The notes under the pieces are model-generated. The model worked only from the letters and a program-made list of their open reading frames with translations. It was not told the DNA's origin and searched no databases. DNA of 40,337 bases from Streptacidiphilus pinicola (GTDB lineage Bacteria > Actinomycetota > Actinomycetes > Streptomycetales > Streptomycetaceae). The position numbers and the translations under genes were made by a program. Positions 1 to 7,244 of the stretch are shown in pieces (the first letter of the stretch is position 1; each line of letters opens with the position of its first letter). Location: contig NZ_QKYN01000016.1 in the NCBI RefSeq assembly GCF_003258295.1, forward strand, positions 1-40,337. The letters are read 5' to 3'.

Positions 1-2079
1 GGCCGGGGGCGTGCGCGGGGGCGTGCGACGGGCGTCCGGGCGGGTGATCAGGACGTCGCCGTCGGCGGTCTCCGCGGCCGGGGCGTACCCCATGGTGCGC
101 AGCTGGCCCAGCACCGTCGCCGGATCGGCCTGCGCCGCCAGCACGGTGGGGGCGAGGCGGCGCAGCCGCAGCTGCGCGGCGCGGCGGTCGGCGAGCAACT
201 CGTCCAGCAGGGCGTCGTCGTCGCAGCGCAGGTAGGCCGAGGCCGCGCCGACGCGCAGCCGCCCGTGGCGGCGGGCCACGTCGTCGACGAGGTAGGTGAG
301 CGGCTGCGGCACCGGCGTGCTCGAGTGCTCGGCGAGGAAGGCGTGCAGCTCGGACGCGCTGCGGCCCGCGTCGAGCGCGCGGCGTACGGAGTCGGGGGTG
401 AACCGGTAGACGGTCGCGCCGCCCTTGGACTCCACGTCCGCGGCGACCGCGAGGGTCTGCGCCAGCGGGGTGCGCAGCGGTCCGGGGGCGATCGCGGTGA
501 GGTCGGGCTGCAGGATGACCTGGTCCAGCGGCTCCGGCAGCAGCGGCGTGAGCCGCGCCAGCGCTGACTCCTCGTCATCGTCAAGCAGCGGCACGGCGAA
601 GCGGGCCGGTGCGCCCCGGCCGGTCAGGCCGAGGTCCTCGGCCTCCGCCACGGTCCAGGCGACCAGTTGGTCGCGCAGCTCGCCGCCGCGCAGCGGGAGC
701 TGCCAGGCGATCCGGGCGGTCACCGCGGAGGGGTCACCGGCAGTGCCGGGCGGCAGCGCCGCGAGCAGGCCGAGCACGTCCCGGCGCAGCTCCGGGGCGA
801 GGGCCCGGTCCAGGCCGCTGCCGAGCGGGGCCAGCACCTTGTCCTTGGTGTCCCGGCTGCCGACCAGGGCCGCGACCCGGGTGGCGGCGAGCCAGGTGCG
901 GGCCAGCAGCACCCAGCGCTCCGCGACGGGCCGCCTCAGCCACTCGTCGTAGGCGGGGGTGGGCGCCCAGCGCTCCTCCACCTCGCCGTCCGGGGCCACC
1001 AGGCCGGCGCCGTAGGCGAGTTCGACCCAGAAGGCGGTGGCCGGCTCCGGCAGGTCCAGGGCCTGCGCCGTGCGGCGCAGCTCGCGGACGCCGAGGCCTC
1101 CGGCTCGCAGGACGGCAGGTGACTCGGTGCTCCACAGGTCCACCGCCTCCTCGACGGTCCGGACCGCCGTGAAGGCCTGCGCGGCGGCCGCGTGGTCGGC
1201 CTGGTCCGGTGGCACACTCCGGGCCGCCGTCACCTGCGGTGCCACCGGCTCGATCTGACGGTGGGCCAGGCCGCCGCGCAGGTGCAGCGCGACCTCGCGC
1301 GGCAGTACGACCGCGTCCCGGCCCGCGGGCAGCAGCAGCCCGCAGGCCTGCAGCCACTCGACGGGCGTGTGGGCGTCCGCCGCCCGGACCGCGCGCGGCG
1401 GGGACGCGCCGAACGGCGGTCCCCAGGTCAGCTTGGACAGCACGCCGCGCGCGCCCTCCGGAGCCTGTGCGAGCAGCGCGTCCGCGCGCTTGCGGTCCGC
1501 GAACAGGGCGCTGAGCGCGGCCAGCGCGCTCACCTGATCGTGGGTGCTGGGCAGGCCCACGTCCGCCAGGATCTCCTGCAGCCGGGCGGGGGAGAGCCCG
1601 GCGCCGGCCTCCGCGTAGCCGGGGCCGAGTCCGGTCGGCCCGGTCTGCCCGCCGCTCGGCGCGATCACGTCGCGCACGGTGCGGACCAGCCGTAGCCGTT
1701 CCGGTTCGCCCCAGGCCAGCGCGGCGTCGCGCAGCGCCGCCACGGCGGGTCCGAACGCGGCCTCGACGTCCGGGTCCTGGTCCGCGCCCAGCAGTGCGCG
1801 CAGCTCCTGCGGGGTGCACGGGTCCGCGGCCACGGCCAGGGCTTCCGCGACCTGCAGGGTGAACTTGTCCAGCCGCTCCAGCGCACGGATGACGCTGGCC
1901 CGCGTGGCGCTGCGGGTCGCCAGCTGGGTCAGGTCGGCCGGCACCGGGTGCACCAGATCGGGCCGCGCGCGCAGCAGCGCGGCGAGCGCGGCGTCGTCCC
2001 GCCCGCGCAGGTCCTCGGCGAGGGTGCGGGGCAGCGTCCGGACGCCGTCGTACGACTCCTCGGTTCTCCCGGTGCTCAT
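1..2079 (-). CDS. Helicase-associated protein with XPB/Ssl2-like N-terminal domain (3' end cut by window edge)
   Basis: The minus-strand frame is open from an ATG at 2077-2079 to base 1, giving 693 codons without a stop, so the C-terminus lies outside the window. The protein begins MSTGRTEES and reads as the long actinobacterial 'helicase C-terminal domain' family that matches the N-terminal domain of XPB/Ssl2, usually about 800 residues. It is rich in Ala, Leu and Arg and mostly helical. A segment around residues 510-640 (for example LDQVILQPDLTAIAPGPL) is the conserved XPB-like part. I see no Walker A motif in the visible portion, so it is probably a DNA-binding partner rather than an active helicase. 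No strong Shine-Dalgarno precedes the start. The family is clear, but its exact role in actinobacteria is not established. Confidence 0.85.
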   Translation of the reverse strand, partial: MSTGRTEESYDGVRTLPRTLAEDLRGRDDAALAALLRARPDLVHPVPADLTQLATRSATRASVIRALERLDKFTLQVAEALAVAADPCTPQELRALLGADQDPDVEAAFGPAVAALRDAALAWGEPERLRLVRTVRDVIAPSGGQTGPTGLGPGYAEAGAGLSPARLQEILADVGLPSTHDQVSALAALSALFADRKRADALLAQAPEGARGVLSKLTWGPPFGASPPRAVRAADAHTPVEWLQACGLLLPAGRDAVVLPREVALHLRGGLAHRQIEPVAPQVTAARSVPPDQADHAAAAQAFTAVRTVEEAVDLWSTESPAVLRAGGLGVRELRRTAQALDLPEPATAFWVELAYGAGLVAPDGEVEERWAPTPAYDEWLRRPVAERWVLLARTWLAATRVAALVGSRDTKDKVLAPLGSGLDRALAPELRRDVLGLLAALPPGTAGDPSAVTARIAWQLPLRGGELRDQLVAWTVAEAEDLGLTGRGAPARFAVPLLDDDEESALARLTPLLPEPLDQVILQPDLTAIAPGPLRTPLAQTLAVAADVESKGGATVYRFTPDSVRRALDAGRSASELHAFLAEHSSTPVPQPLTYLVDDVARRHGRLRVGAASAYLRCDDDALLDELLADRRAAQLRLRRLAPTVLAAQADPATVLGQLRTMGYAPAAETADGDVLITRPDARRTPPRTPPA

Positions 2080-2219
2080 CCGACTCAGGTTACTTGCTGC
2101 GCTCCGGCGCGGCTCCCGTCGCGGGCGGACGGCCCAGCGGTGGCGCGGGCGTCGGCGCAGACGCGGTAGGGAGGCGGAAAGGCGGCGGGGAGTACCGGTC
2201 GGCTTCTCCGGGTAAGGCC

Positions 2220-2247
2220 GTGACGTCCGCACGACGCACCCTAAGCT
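2220..2247 (+). promoter_or_regulatory. Candidate promoter of the HAAS-like membrane protein gene
   Basis: GTGACG at 2220-2225 and TAAGCT at 2242-2247 are separated by 16 bp. This would start transcription near 2254, about 30 nt before the ATG at 2285. The -35 is poor, so the call is tentative. Confidence 0.3.
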
Positions 2248-2284
2248 GACGCCGGCGGTGGTTGTGGGGAGGGCGGAAAGCGCG

Positions 2285-3340
2285 ATGGGCATCGAGAGCG
2301 AACAGCTGGTCTACGACTACCTGAGCCGGGTCGGCGACCTCGCCGGCCAGGCGCCGGGCCTCACCGCGGCGGATCGTGCCCGCCTGGTGAACGAGCTGAG
2401 GCAGTCCATCGACTCCCAGCGGGCCTCGTCCTCGTCCTCCTCGGTCCGCGCCGAGGTGGGCTCCGTCCGCAAGATCCTCGCCGGGCTCGGCACCCCGGAG
2501 CAGGTGGTCCGCCGCGCCGCCGGGGGCGGGTCGTCGGTCGCCTCCGGCCCGGCGGTCCCGGCGACTGCGAGCCCGTCCCCGTCGTACGGTTCCGCCCCCG
2601 CCGGGGCGAGCATGCGGCCGTCCATCCCGTCGCAGGCGGGCGCGCCGACGCTCGAGGGCCGGGCGGAGTTCGTCCGCGCGGACGCGGGCAGTGTCCCGGC
2701 GACGGGCGCGCAGTGGTGGACCTTCGAGTCCGGCGGCGCCGGCTTCCCCGGCGCGGGCGTCCGGATGGTGCAGCCGCCCGGCTGGTCCGGCTCCTTCGAG
2801 GGCGACTTCATGCACCCCGAGGCCACGGCGACCGTCGATCCGATCACCGGCCTGCCGACCGCGCAGCCGGGTGCGGCGCAGGCGCCGGGCGCGGCGGGCG
2901 CGGTGGACGCCGATGCGCTGGGTGAGGCGGAGCCGGCGGGGACGGCCGGCCTGCTGCGCCGCCTGCTCGGCGGCGGTGCGGGCGGGGGTGTCTCCGTCTC
3001 CCGCCCGTCGATCCCGTTCGTCGAGGCGCTGGCCACGCTCGTGCTGGCCGCCGCCGCGGTGACGGGCTTCTGGTACGTGGCCGTCCTCGGCTGGCTCTTC
3101 GCTTACGCCGGCCGCAGGTTCGGGCACCGCGCGGGGCGCTTCGCCGCGCTGTGGATCCCCGGCCTGATGGCCGCGGCCTGCGGCTTCTGGCTCTACAGCC
3201 GCACCGGCCACACGCCGGGCCACCCGGGCTTGACGGGCAGCCAGCTGTCGGCGGCGACCCACAACGCCTTCTCCTTCTGGCTCCGCGCCTCGGCCGGCCT
3301 CTCGGCCGCGTTCCTCGCCTTCCGGATAACCCGTCGCTGA
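2285..3340 (+). CDS. HAAS-like domain membrane protein of unknown function
   Basis: The 351-residue protein is assigned to the ATG at 2285, which has GGAGG at 2268-2272; an in-frame GTG at 2258 lies upstream of that site. Residues about 1-75 (SEQLVYDYLSRVGDLAG then VRKILAGLGTPEQVVRRA) resemble the HAAS/DUF1700-type helical domain found at the front of regulated membrane proteins. Residues about 80-240 are a low-complexity Ala/Gly/Pro linker with a run of serines. The C-terminal 100 residues contain three to four hydrophobic segments, so the protein is anchored in the membrane. It is divergent from the helicase-associated gene and convergent with the methyltransferase, with a hairpin terminator between. 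In other bacteria HAAS domains often pair with PadR regulators, but none is adjacent here. Confidence 0.7.
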   Translation: MGIESEQLVYDYLSRVGDLAGQAPGLTAADRARLVNELRQSIDSQRASSSSSSVRAEVGSVRKILAGLGTPEQVVRRAAGGGSSVASGPAVPATASPSPSYGSAPAGASMRPSIPSQAGAPTLEGRAEFVRADAGSVPATGAQWWTFESGGAGFPGAGVRMVQPPGWSGSFEGDFMHPEATATVDPITGLPTAQPGAAQAPGAAGAVDADALGEAEPAGTAGLLRRLLGGGAGGGVSVSRPSIPFVEALATLVLAAAAVTGFWYVAVLGWLFAYAGRRFGHRAGRFAALWIPGLMAAACGFWLYSRTGHTPGHPGLTGSQLSAATHNAFSFWLRASAGLSAAFLAFRITRR

Positions 3341-3359
3341 GTCGGCGCCTCGCCCGGCC

Positions 3360-3379
3360 CCCGTGCCTGACGGCACGGG
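3360..3379. terminator. Bidirectional hairpin between convergent genes
   Basis: CCCGTGCC and GGCACGGG (3360-3367 and 3372-3379) pair perfectly around a TGAC loop. The hairpin lies 20 nt after the plus-strand stop and 30 nt beyond the stop of the minus-strand methyltransferase, so it can serve both. There is no U-tract, as is common in high-GC actinobacteria. Confidence 0.5.
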
Positions 3380-3408
3380 CCCCGGCCTCGGGCGTTCGGC
3401 GCCGTGTC

Positions 3409-4317
3409 CTAGGCGCCGTCGCGTACCGCCGTGGTGAACCGCAGGTTGGTCTCGCTGCGGAGGATGCCGTCCGGGTCGCGGAGCTCGTTCAGGGCGGTCA
3501 GGGCCGCGGTCTTCGCGGCGTCGCGGCGGTCGGCGGGGATCTTCTCCAGCCACGCGCGGCGGCCGGTGGACCATTGGGCGCGCCACCAGTCCTCGCCGCT
3601 CTCGACCACGTGGACGGTGGCCTCCTCCACCGTCCGCACCTCGGTGTAGCCGCAGGTGTGGAAGAGGTCCGCGATCGACTCGACGGTGTCGAACGCCGCG
3701 TGTCCGCCGCGCGCACCCTGTCGGGGCGAGGACGCGGGCAGCGGGTCGTCGAGGAAGGCGAGCGCGGCGTCGAGGGGACGCGTCCAGCGGGGGTCGGAGA
3801 GCCGGCCCCAGCTGGACATCGCGAAGCGGCCGCCGGGGACGAGGATGTGGTGGGCGGCCCGCAGGACGGCCGCCGGGTCGGGGGTGATGAACATCATCAG
3901 TCCAGCCAGCACCGCCTCGAAGGAGCCGACGGGGAAGCCGGGGTCCTCCGCGTCGCCGACCCGGGCTGTGACGTTGCGCAGGCCGTGCGCCGCGATGTCG
4001 GCGGCTGTCGCGTGGGCCATGCCGGGGGAGAGGTCGAGGCCCGCGACGTAGCCGTCGGGGCCGACGGCGTTGGCCGCGGCGAACAGCACGGCGCCGCGGC
4101 CGCAGCCGAGGTCGAGGACGCGGTCGCCGGTGCGCAGACCGGCGAGTTCGACCAGGCGCGCGGCGCTCGCCCGGAAGAACGCGCCGTCCACCGTGCCGTA
4201 GGTGTCCGCGACCAGGTCGAAGCCCTCGGCGATGAAGGCCTTGCGTGCAGCCGCCGCGCGCTCACGCTCGCGCCCAGACCGGTGGTCCCGCTGCTCCTGC
4301 GTTGTTGTCGTCGGCAT
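3409..4317 (-). CDS. Class I SAM-dependent methyltransferase
   Basis: The 302-residue protein has the Rossmann-fold motif I VLDLGCGRG at residues 67-75, followed by an acidic post-I strand (YVAGLDLS) and a motif with GDAEDPGFP where the adenine-contacting residues sit. This is the ubiE/COQ5-like small-molecule methyltransferase fold (Methyltransf_11/25). The substrate cannot be read from the sequence. I chose the ATG at 4315-4317 (MPTTTTQEQ). An ATG at 4345-4347 and a GTG at 4348-4350 in the same frame are possible but add a poorly conserved-looking tail. It lies 57 nt downstream of the siderophore-binding lipoprotein on the same strand, so the two may be co-transcribed. Confidence 0.8.
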   Translation of the reverse strand: MPTTTTQEQRDHRSGRERERAAAARKAFIAEGFDLVADTYGTVDGAFFRASAARLVELAGLRTGDRVLDLGCGRGAVLFAAANAVGPDGYVAGLDLSPGMAHATAADIAAHGLRNVTARVGDAEDPGFPVGSFEAVLAGLMMFITPDPAAVLRAAHHILVPGGRFAMSSWGRLSDPRWTRPLDAALAFLDDPLPASSPRQGARGGHAAFDTVESIADLFHTCGYTEVRTVEEATVHVVESGEDWWRAQWSTGRRAWLEKIPADRRDAAKTAALTALNELRDPDGILRSETNLRFTTAVRDGA

Positions 4318-4374
4318 GGTGCCATGGTGTTCCCGAGTGACGAGCATCACAAGACTCTTGGCACGTATCGGCCG

Positions 4375-5448
4375 CTACCCACCCAAGTAGCGCCGAAGTT
4401 GAGCCAGGATCAGGTCGGCTCCGAAGTAGCCGATGCCCTGGTACCAGAGCTGGTCGTCCACGGCGTAGGCGCGCCCGGCCTTGACCGCCGACAGGTCCTT
4501 CCACGCCTGGCTGTTCAGCACCTCGTCGGTGTGGGCCCTGGCCGGGTCGCCGTAGGTGGCGTAGAAGATCGTGGTGCCGTCGGCCTCACCGAGCTTGTCC
4601 GTGGAGGAGATGACGACCTCGGCCGTCTGGGCGTTCTGCGCGGACGGCCGCCCCAACTGCACGTCGGCGAGGAGCACCCCGAGGAAGCTGCGGGTCGCGA
4701 CGAGGCGCGGCTCCTGGTCCTGGACGAAGCGCACCAGGCTGATCTGCTGCTTGCGCGTCGCCCCGGTCCCGCCCAGCGCGGCGGTGACCTCGCGGACGTG
4801 GTCCTGGTAGGCGGAGGTGATCGCGTCCGCGAAGGTCTGCGCGTTCAGGGCCTGCGTGTGCAGCTGGAAGTCCTGCTTCCAGGACGCGCCCGTGGACTCG
4901 GTGAGGACGGTCGGGGCGATCGCCGCGAGCTGGTGGTAGCGCGAGCCGTCGACGGCACGGCTGGAGAGGATCAGGTCGGGCTGCAGTTGCAGGATCTCGC
5001 CGAGGTCCGGCCCGCCGACGGCGCCGACCTCGGCGACGGGGGAGAGCCAGCCGCTCGGGAAGTAGTCCGGCAGGCCGCCGTCGAGCGCCGCGCGGGCGGC
5101 GCCGACGGGGGTGGCGCCGAGAGTGAGCGCGGAGTCCAGCTCCGCTGTGCCCAGCACGACGACCCGGCTGGGCGACGGCGGCACCTGCACCGACCCGGTC
5201 GCGGCCTGGACGGTCCGCAAGGGTGTCGGCGAGGCCGAGGCGGAAGCCGCGCCCGACCCCGAGGACGAGGCGCCCGCGGCCACCACTCCGGGGCCGGCGA
5301 GCGCCCCTCCGGTGCCGGCCCCTGGGCCGGTGGCCGCGCCGGAGTCGGGCGGCAGGTGGTCGACGCCCTTGCAGGCGTTCAGGGCGACGGAGGCCCCCAG
5401 CGCGCCGAGCGCGCCGAGCAGGGCCCTGCGCGAGTAGGCGCCCGGCAT
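4375..5448 (-). CDS. Iron-siderophore ABC transporter substrate-binding lipoprotein
   Basis: The 357-residue protein has an export signal with twin arginines (YSRRALLG, Arg7-Arg8), a hydrophobic stretch, and a lipobox LNAC ending at Cys26. It is therefore a probable Tat-exported lipoprotein tethered outside the membrane. An Ala/Gly/Ser-rich spacer (residues 27-75) precedes a periplasmic-binding-protein type 2 fold (FecB/FepB family), including PSRVVVLGTAELDSALTLG and the mature-domain strands VGAVGGPDLGEILQLQPDLI. It should capture a ferric siderophore for an ABC importer, but no permease or ATPase is adjacent, so it is an orphan binding protein. The start ATG at 5446-5448 has GGGAGG five nt upstream. 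Confidence 0.85.
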   Translation of the reverse strand: MPGAYSRRALLGALGALGASVALNACKGVDHLPPDSGAATGPGAGTGGALAGPGVVAAGASSSGSGAASASASPTPLRTVQAATGSVQVPPSPSRVVVLGTAELDSALTLGATPVGAARAALDGGLPDYFPSGWLSPVAEVGAVGGPDLGEILQLQPDLILSSRAVDGSRYHQLAAIAPTVLTESTGASWKQDFQLHTQALNAQTFADAITSAYQDHVREVTAALGGTGATRKQQISLVRFVQDQEPRLVATRSFLGVLLADVQLGRPSAQNAQTAEVVISSTDKLGEADGTTIFYATYGDPARAHTDEVLNSQAWKDLSAVKAGRAYAVDDQLWYQGIGYFGADLILAQLRRYLGG

Positions 5449-5544
5449 CCGGCCTCCCGTGGCTGTCTCCGTGGGTTTTCGGCTCTTTGTCCGGATAGAT
5501 CCCGATCTGCTTCAGCTCGCAGTATCACCCACGAGCGGCCCGAT

Positions 5545-5550
5545 TAGGGT
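5545..5550 (+). promoter_or_regulatory. -10 box (TAGGGT) of a probably leaderless HAD gene
   Basis: TAGGGT lies 7 nt before the ATG at 5558, so transcription would begin at or next to the start codon. No Shine-Dalgarno sequence is visible in between. Confidence 0.45.
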
Positions 5551-5557
5551 GAAGGCC

Positions 5558-6205
5558 ATGACGCCGTTGACGCCGCTCCCCCCGCTGGTCCCTCCGCTGG
5601 CCGTCGGATTCGACCTCGACATGACGTTGATCGACTCCCGCCCCGGAATCGCCCGCGCCTACGGGATCCTGGCCGAGGAGACCGGCACGGAGATCGACAC
5701 GGACCTCGTCGTCTCCCGGCTCGGGCCGCCGGTGGAGATCGAGATGGCCAACTGGTTCCCGCCCGAGGACGTCCAGCTCATGTCGGACCGGTACCGCAAG
5801 CTCTACGCCGAGTACGGCGTCGCCGGGGTCACCCCACTGCCCGGCGCGCGCGAGGCGCTCGCGGCGGTCCACGCCGCCGGCGGGCGGACGGTCGTGGTGA
5901 CCGGCAAGTTTACGCCCAACGCCCGGCTCAACCTGGAAGCGCTGGACATGCGTGTCGACGCCCTGCACGGCGACGTCTTCGCCGCGGGCAAGGCGGAGGC
6001 GCTGCGGGCCGAGGGCGTGCGCGTCTACGTCGGCGACCACCTGGGCGACGTCGAGGGCGCGCGGGAGGCGGACGCCTTCCCGGTGGCCGTCACGACCGGC
6101 CCCTACGACGCGGAGAGCCTGCGCGCGGCCGGCGCCGGGGTGGTCCTGACGGACCTCACCGCGTTCCCGGCCTGGCTGACGGGCTACTTGGCGGCGCCCT
6201 GCTGA
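5558..6205 (+). CDS. HAD-family hydrolase (phosphatase-like)
   Basis: The 215-residue protein carries the haloacid dehalogenase motif I as DLDMT (Asp19 nucleophile, Asp21 acid/base). It also has a motif II/III region VVVTGKFTPN and motif IV GDHLGD for Mg2+ binding. The cap between motifs I and II is a small helical (C1) type as in phosphoglycolate phosphatases, though the substrate is unknown. The ATG at 5558 is chosen because TAGGGT ends 7 nt before it, fitting a leaderless transcript. The frame stays open further upstream but without family-like sequence. It is divergent from the lipoprotein gene and overlaps the end of the next, convergent gene by 22 bp. Confidence 0.8.
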   Translation: MTPLTPLPPLVPPLAVGFDLDMTLIDSRPGIARAYGILAEETGTEIDTDLVVSRLGPPVEIEMANWFPPEDVQLMSDRYRKLYAEYGVAGVTPLPGAREALAAVHAAGGRTVVVTGKFTPNARLNLEALDMRVDALHGDVFAAGKAEALRAEGVRVYVGDHLGDVEGAREADAFPVAVTTGPYDAESLRAAGAGVVLTDLTAFPAWLTGYLAAPC

Positions 6206-6453
6206 GCCGACGCGGCGCGTCGCTGCCCGCGCGCGGAGCGGAACAGGCCCACGAGCGCGACGGCGAAGCCGAGCGGCATCACCATGCAGACGAAGTACGC
6301 GGGCGTGGGCAGCCGGTGCAGGCCGAGGAAGAGCGGCAGCACCGTCGCGATCGTGGCCACCGCGCCGACGGCGAAGAGGATCGCCCCGATGCGGACCAGC
6401 CCGTCGCCCGGCGCGGCCGGGTCGTCTGCCCGAGAGGTGGAGTCAGCGTTCAC
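6184..6453 (-). CDS. Small two-helix membrane protein
   Basis: The 89-residue protein has a short polar N-terminus (MNADSTSRADDPAAPGDG) and two hydrophobic segments (about residues 20-44 and 52-70), then a basic tail ending RSARGQRRAASAQQGAAK. This fits a small integral membrane protein with its basic tail in the cytoplasm. No function is recognised. The GTG start at 6451-6453 is supported by TAGCGT six nt upstream on the same strand, the leaderless arrangement seen for several genes here. Its 3' end overlaps the HAD hydrolase tail to tail. Confidence 0.65.
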   Translation of the reverse strand: MNADSTSRADDPAAPGDGLVRIGAILFAVGAVATIATVLPLFLGLHRLPTPAYFVCMVMPLGFAVALVGLFRSARGQRRAASAQQGAAK

Positions 6454-6459
6454 CCCTCC

Positions 6460-6465
6460 ACGCTA
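6460..6465 (-). promoter_or_regulatory. -10 box (TAGCGT) of the small membrane protein gene
   Basis: Read on the minus strand, TAGCGT is followed by six nt and the GTG start, which suggests a leaderless transcript. The six nt are themselves GGAGGG, too close to act as a normal Shine-Dalgarno. Confidence 0.35.
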
Positions 6466-6498
6466 GCCGGTCCGCGCAGGTGCGCGGTGCGCGCGGGG

Positions 6499-6526
6499 TT
6501 AGCCGACCACCGCGGACGGGTATGCA
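6499..6526 (+). promoter_or_regulatory. Candidate promoter of the cold-shock leader
   Basis: TTAGCC (6499-6504) and TATGCA (6521-6526) are separated by 16 bp. Transcription from here would start near 6533, placing two perfect hairpins at the 5' end of the RNA. Both hexamers are weak matches. Confidence 0.28.
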
Positions 6527-6529
6527 CGT

Positions 6530-6570
6530 CACGCACGGGGACCGTGCGTGCGCGCAGCGGGACCGCTGCG
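6530..6570 (+). promoter_or_regulatory. Two tandem hairpins in the leader upstream of the cold-shock gene
   Basis: CACGCACGG (6530-6538) pairs perfectly with CCGTGCGTG (6542-6550) around GGA. CGCAGCG (6553-6559) pairs with CGCTGCG (6564-6570) around GGAC. They stand two nt apart and 20 nt before a strong Shine-Dalgarno. They could stabilise a leader transcript or stop transcription arriving from upstream. Confidence 0.5.
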
Positions 6571-6601
6571 GCGTGACCAGGCTGTTCTGAGGAGGTGCGC
6601 C

Positions 6602-6709
6602 ATGTCCCCGATCAGGACGACACGTCGGTCGGCCGTGGCGCTGGTGCCTCCGGCGGAGCAATCGGGTCGATCATTTCGGCGCCGACCTGGAACAATGGCC
6701 CGGCGCTAG
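6602..6709 (+). CDS. Candidate 35-residue Arg-rich small ORF upstream of the cold-shock gene
   Basis: An ATG at 6602 is preceded by GGAGG at 6591-6595 with an ideal six-nt spacing, stronger than the ribosome site of the following gene. It opens a 35-residue frame, MSPIRTTRRSAVALV to GTMARR, stop TAG at 6707-6709. The product is basic, with about nine arginines, and matches no family I know. It could be a leader peptide whose translation controls the downstream hairpins, or a small basic protein. With only 35 codons the coding evidence rests on the ribosome site alone. Confidence 0.35.
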   Translation: MSPIRTTRRSAVALVPPAEQSGRSFRRRPGTMARR

Positions 6710-6733
6710 CTCGCCTGCGGCGCGCAGCGGTCA

Positions 6734-6763
6734 CCACCGGTAGCCGGTGGGGTGCCGCACCCC
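6734..6763 (+). promoter_or_regulatory. Two mutually exclusive hairpins between the small ORF and the cold-shock gene
   Basis: CCACCGG (6734-6740) pairs with CCGGTGG (6744-6750) around TAG. GGGGTG (6749-6754) pairs with CACCCC (6758-6763) around CCG. Both use bases 6749-6750, so only one can form fully at a time. No U-tract follows. Confidence 0.4.
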
Positions 6764-6804
6764 CGTACGACACACTCCGACTCAACTACCGACGAGGTCT
6801 CCCC

Positions 6805-7188
6805 ATGCCTACGGGCAAAGTGAAGTGGTTCAACTCTGAGAAGGGCTTCGGCTTCCTCTCGCGCGACGACGGCGGCGACGTGTTCGTGCACTCCAAGGCG
6901 CTGCCGGTCGGAGTGGAGTCGCTCAAGCCCGGCCAGCGGGTGGAGTTCGGCGTGGTCGCCGGCCATCGGGGAGACCAGGCACTGACCGTGACCCTTCTGG
7001 ACGAGGCCCCGTCCCTCGCGGCGGCCTCCCGCAAGAAGCCGGATGAGCTCGCCGCGATGGTCCAGGACCTCACCACGGTCCTGGAGCAGATCATCCCCGG
7101 CCTCCAGAAGGGCCGCTACCCGGACAAGCCGGTCGGCAAGCGCATCGCCACTCTGTTGCACCACGTCGCGGACCAACTCGACGTGTGA
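6805..7188 (+). CDS. Cold-shock-domain protein with C-terminal extension
   Basis: The 127-residue protein starts with a canonical cold-shock domain (residues 1-66) containing RNP1-like KGFGFL and RNP2-like VFVHSK, which bind single-stranded RNA or DNA. Beyond the domain about 60 further residues (KKPDELAAMVQDLTTVLEQI to LLHHVADQLDV) form a predicted helical tail. Typical CspA proteins are 65-70 residues, so this is the extended type found in actinobacteria. The ATG at 6805 is preceded by GAGG at 6794-6797. The gene ends three nt before a copy of the Streptomyces intergenic repeat, which probably serves as terminator, and faces mqnD. Confidence 0.85.
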   Translation: MPTGKVKWFNSEKGFGFLSRDDGGDVFVHSKALPVGVESLKPGQRVEFGVVAGHRGDQALTVTLLDEAPSLAAASRKKPDELAAMVQDLTTVLEQIIPGLQKGRYPDKPVGKRIATLLHHVADQLDV

Positions 7189-7192
7189 CCTC

Positions 7193-7238
7193 AGGGGCGC
7201 GGGGAACTGGTTGCGGGAGCACAGAGCCTCGCGCCCCT
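7193..7238. repeat. Streptomyces intergenic inverted repeat, copy 1
   Basis: AGGGGCGCG (7193-7201) and CGCGCCCCT (7230-7238) form a perfect 9-bp stem enclosing GGGAACTGGTTGCGG. It lies between the convergent cold-shock gene and mqnD. The same outer arms and the GGAACTG element recur at 11887-11991 and 25110-25183. It is likely a bidirectional terminator. Confidence 0.6.
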
Positions 7239-7244
7239 ACCGGC

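Noticed and set aside
5541-5557. Half-site like a DtxR/DmdR iron box (TTAGGGTGA) between the siderophore lipoprotein and HAD genes
   Set aside because: Only one half is present and no matching TCACCTAA arm follows. The TAGGGT is better explained as a -10 element.
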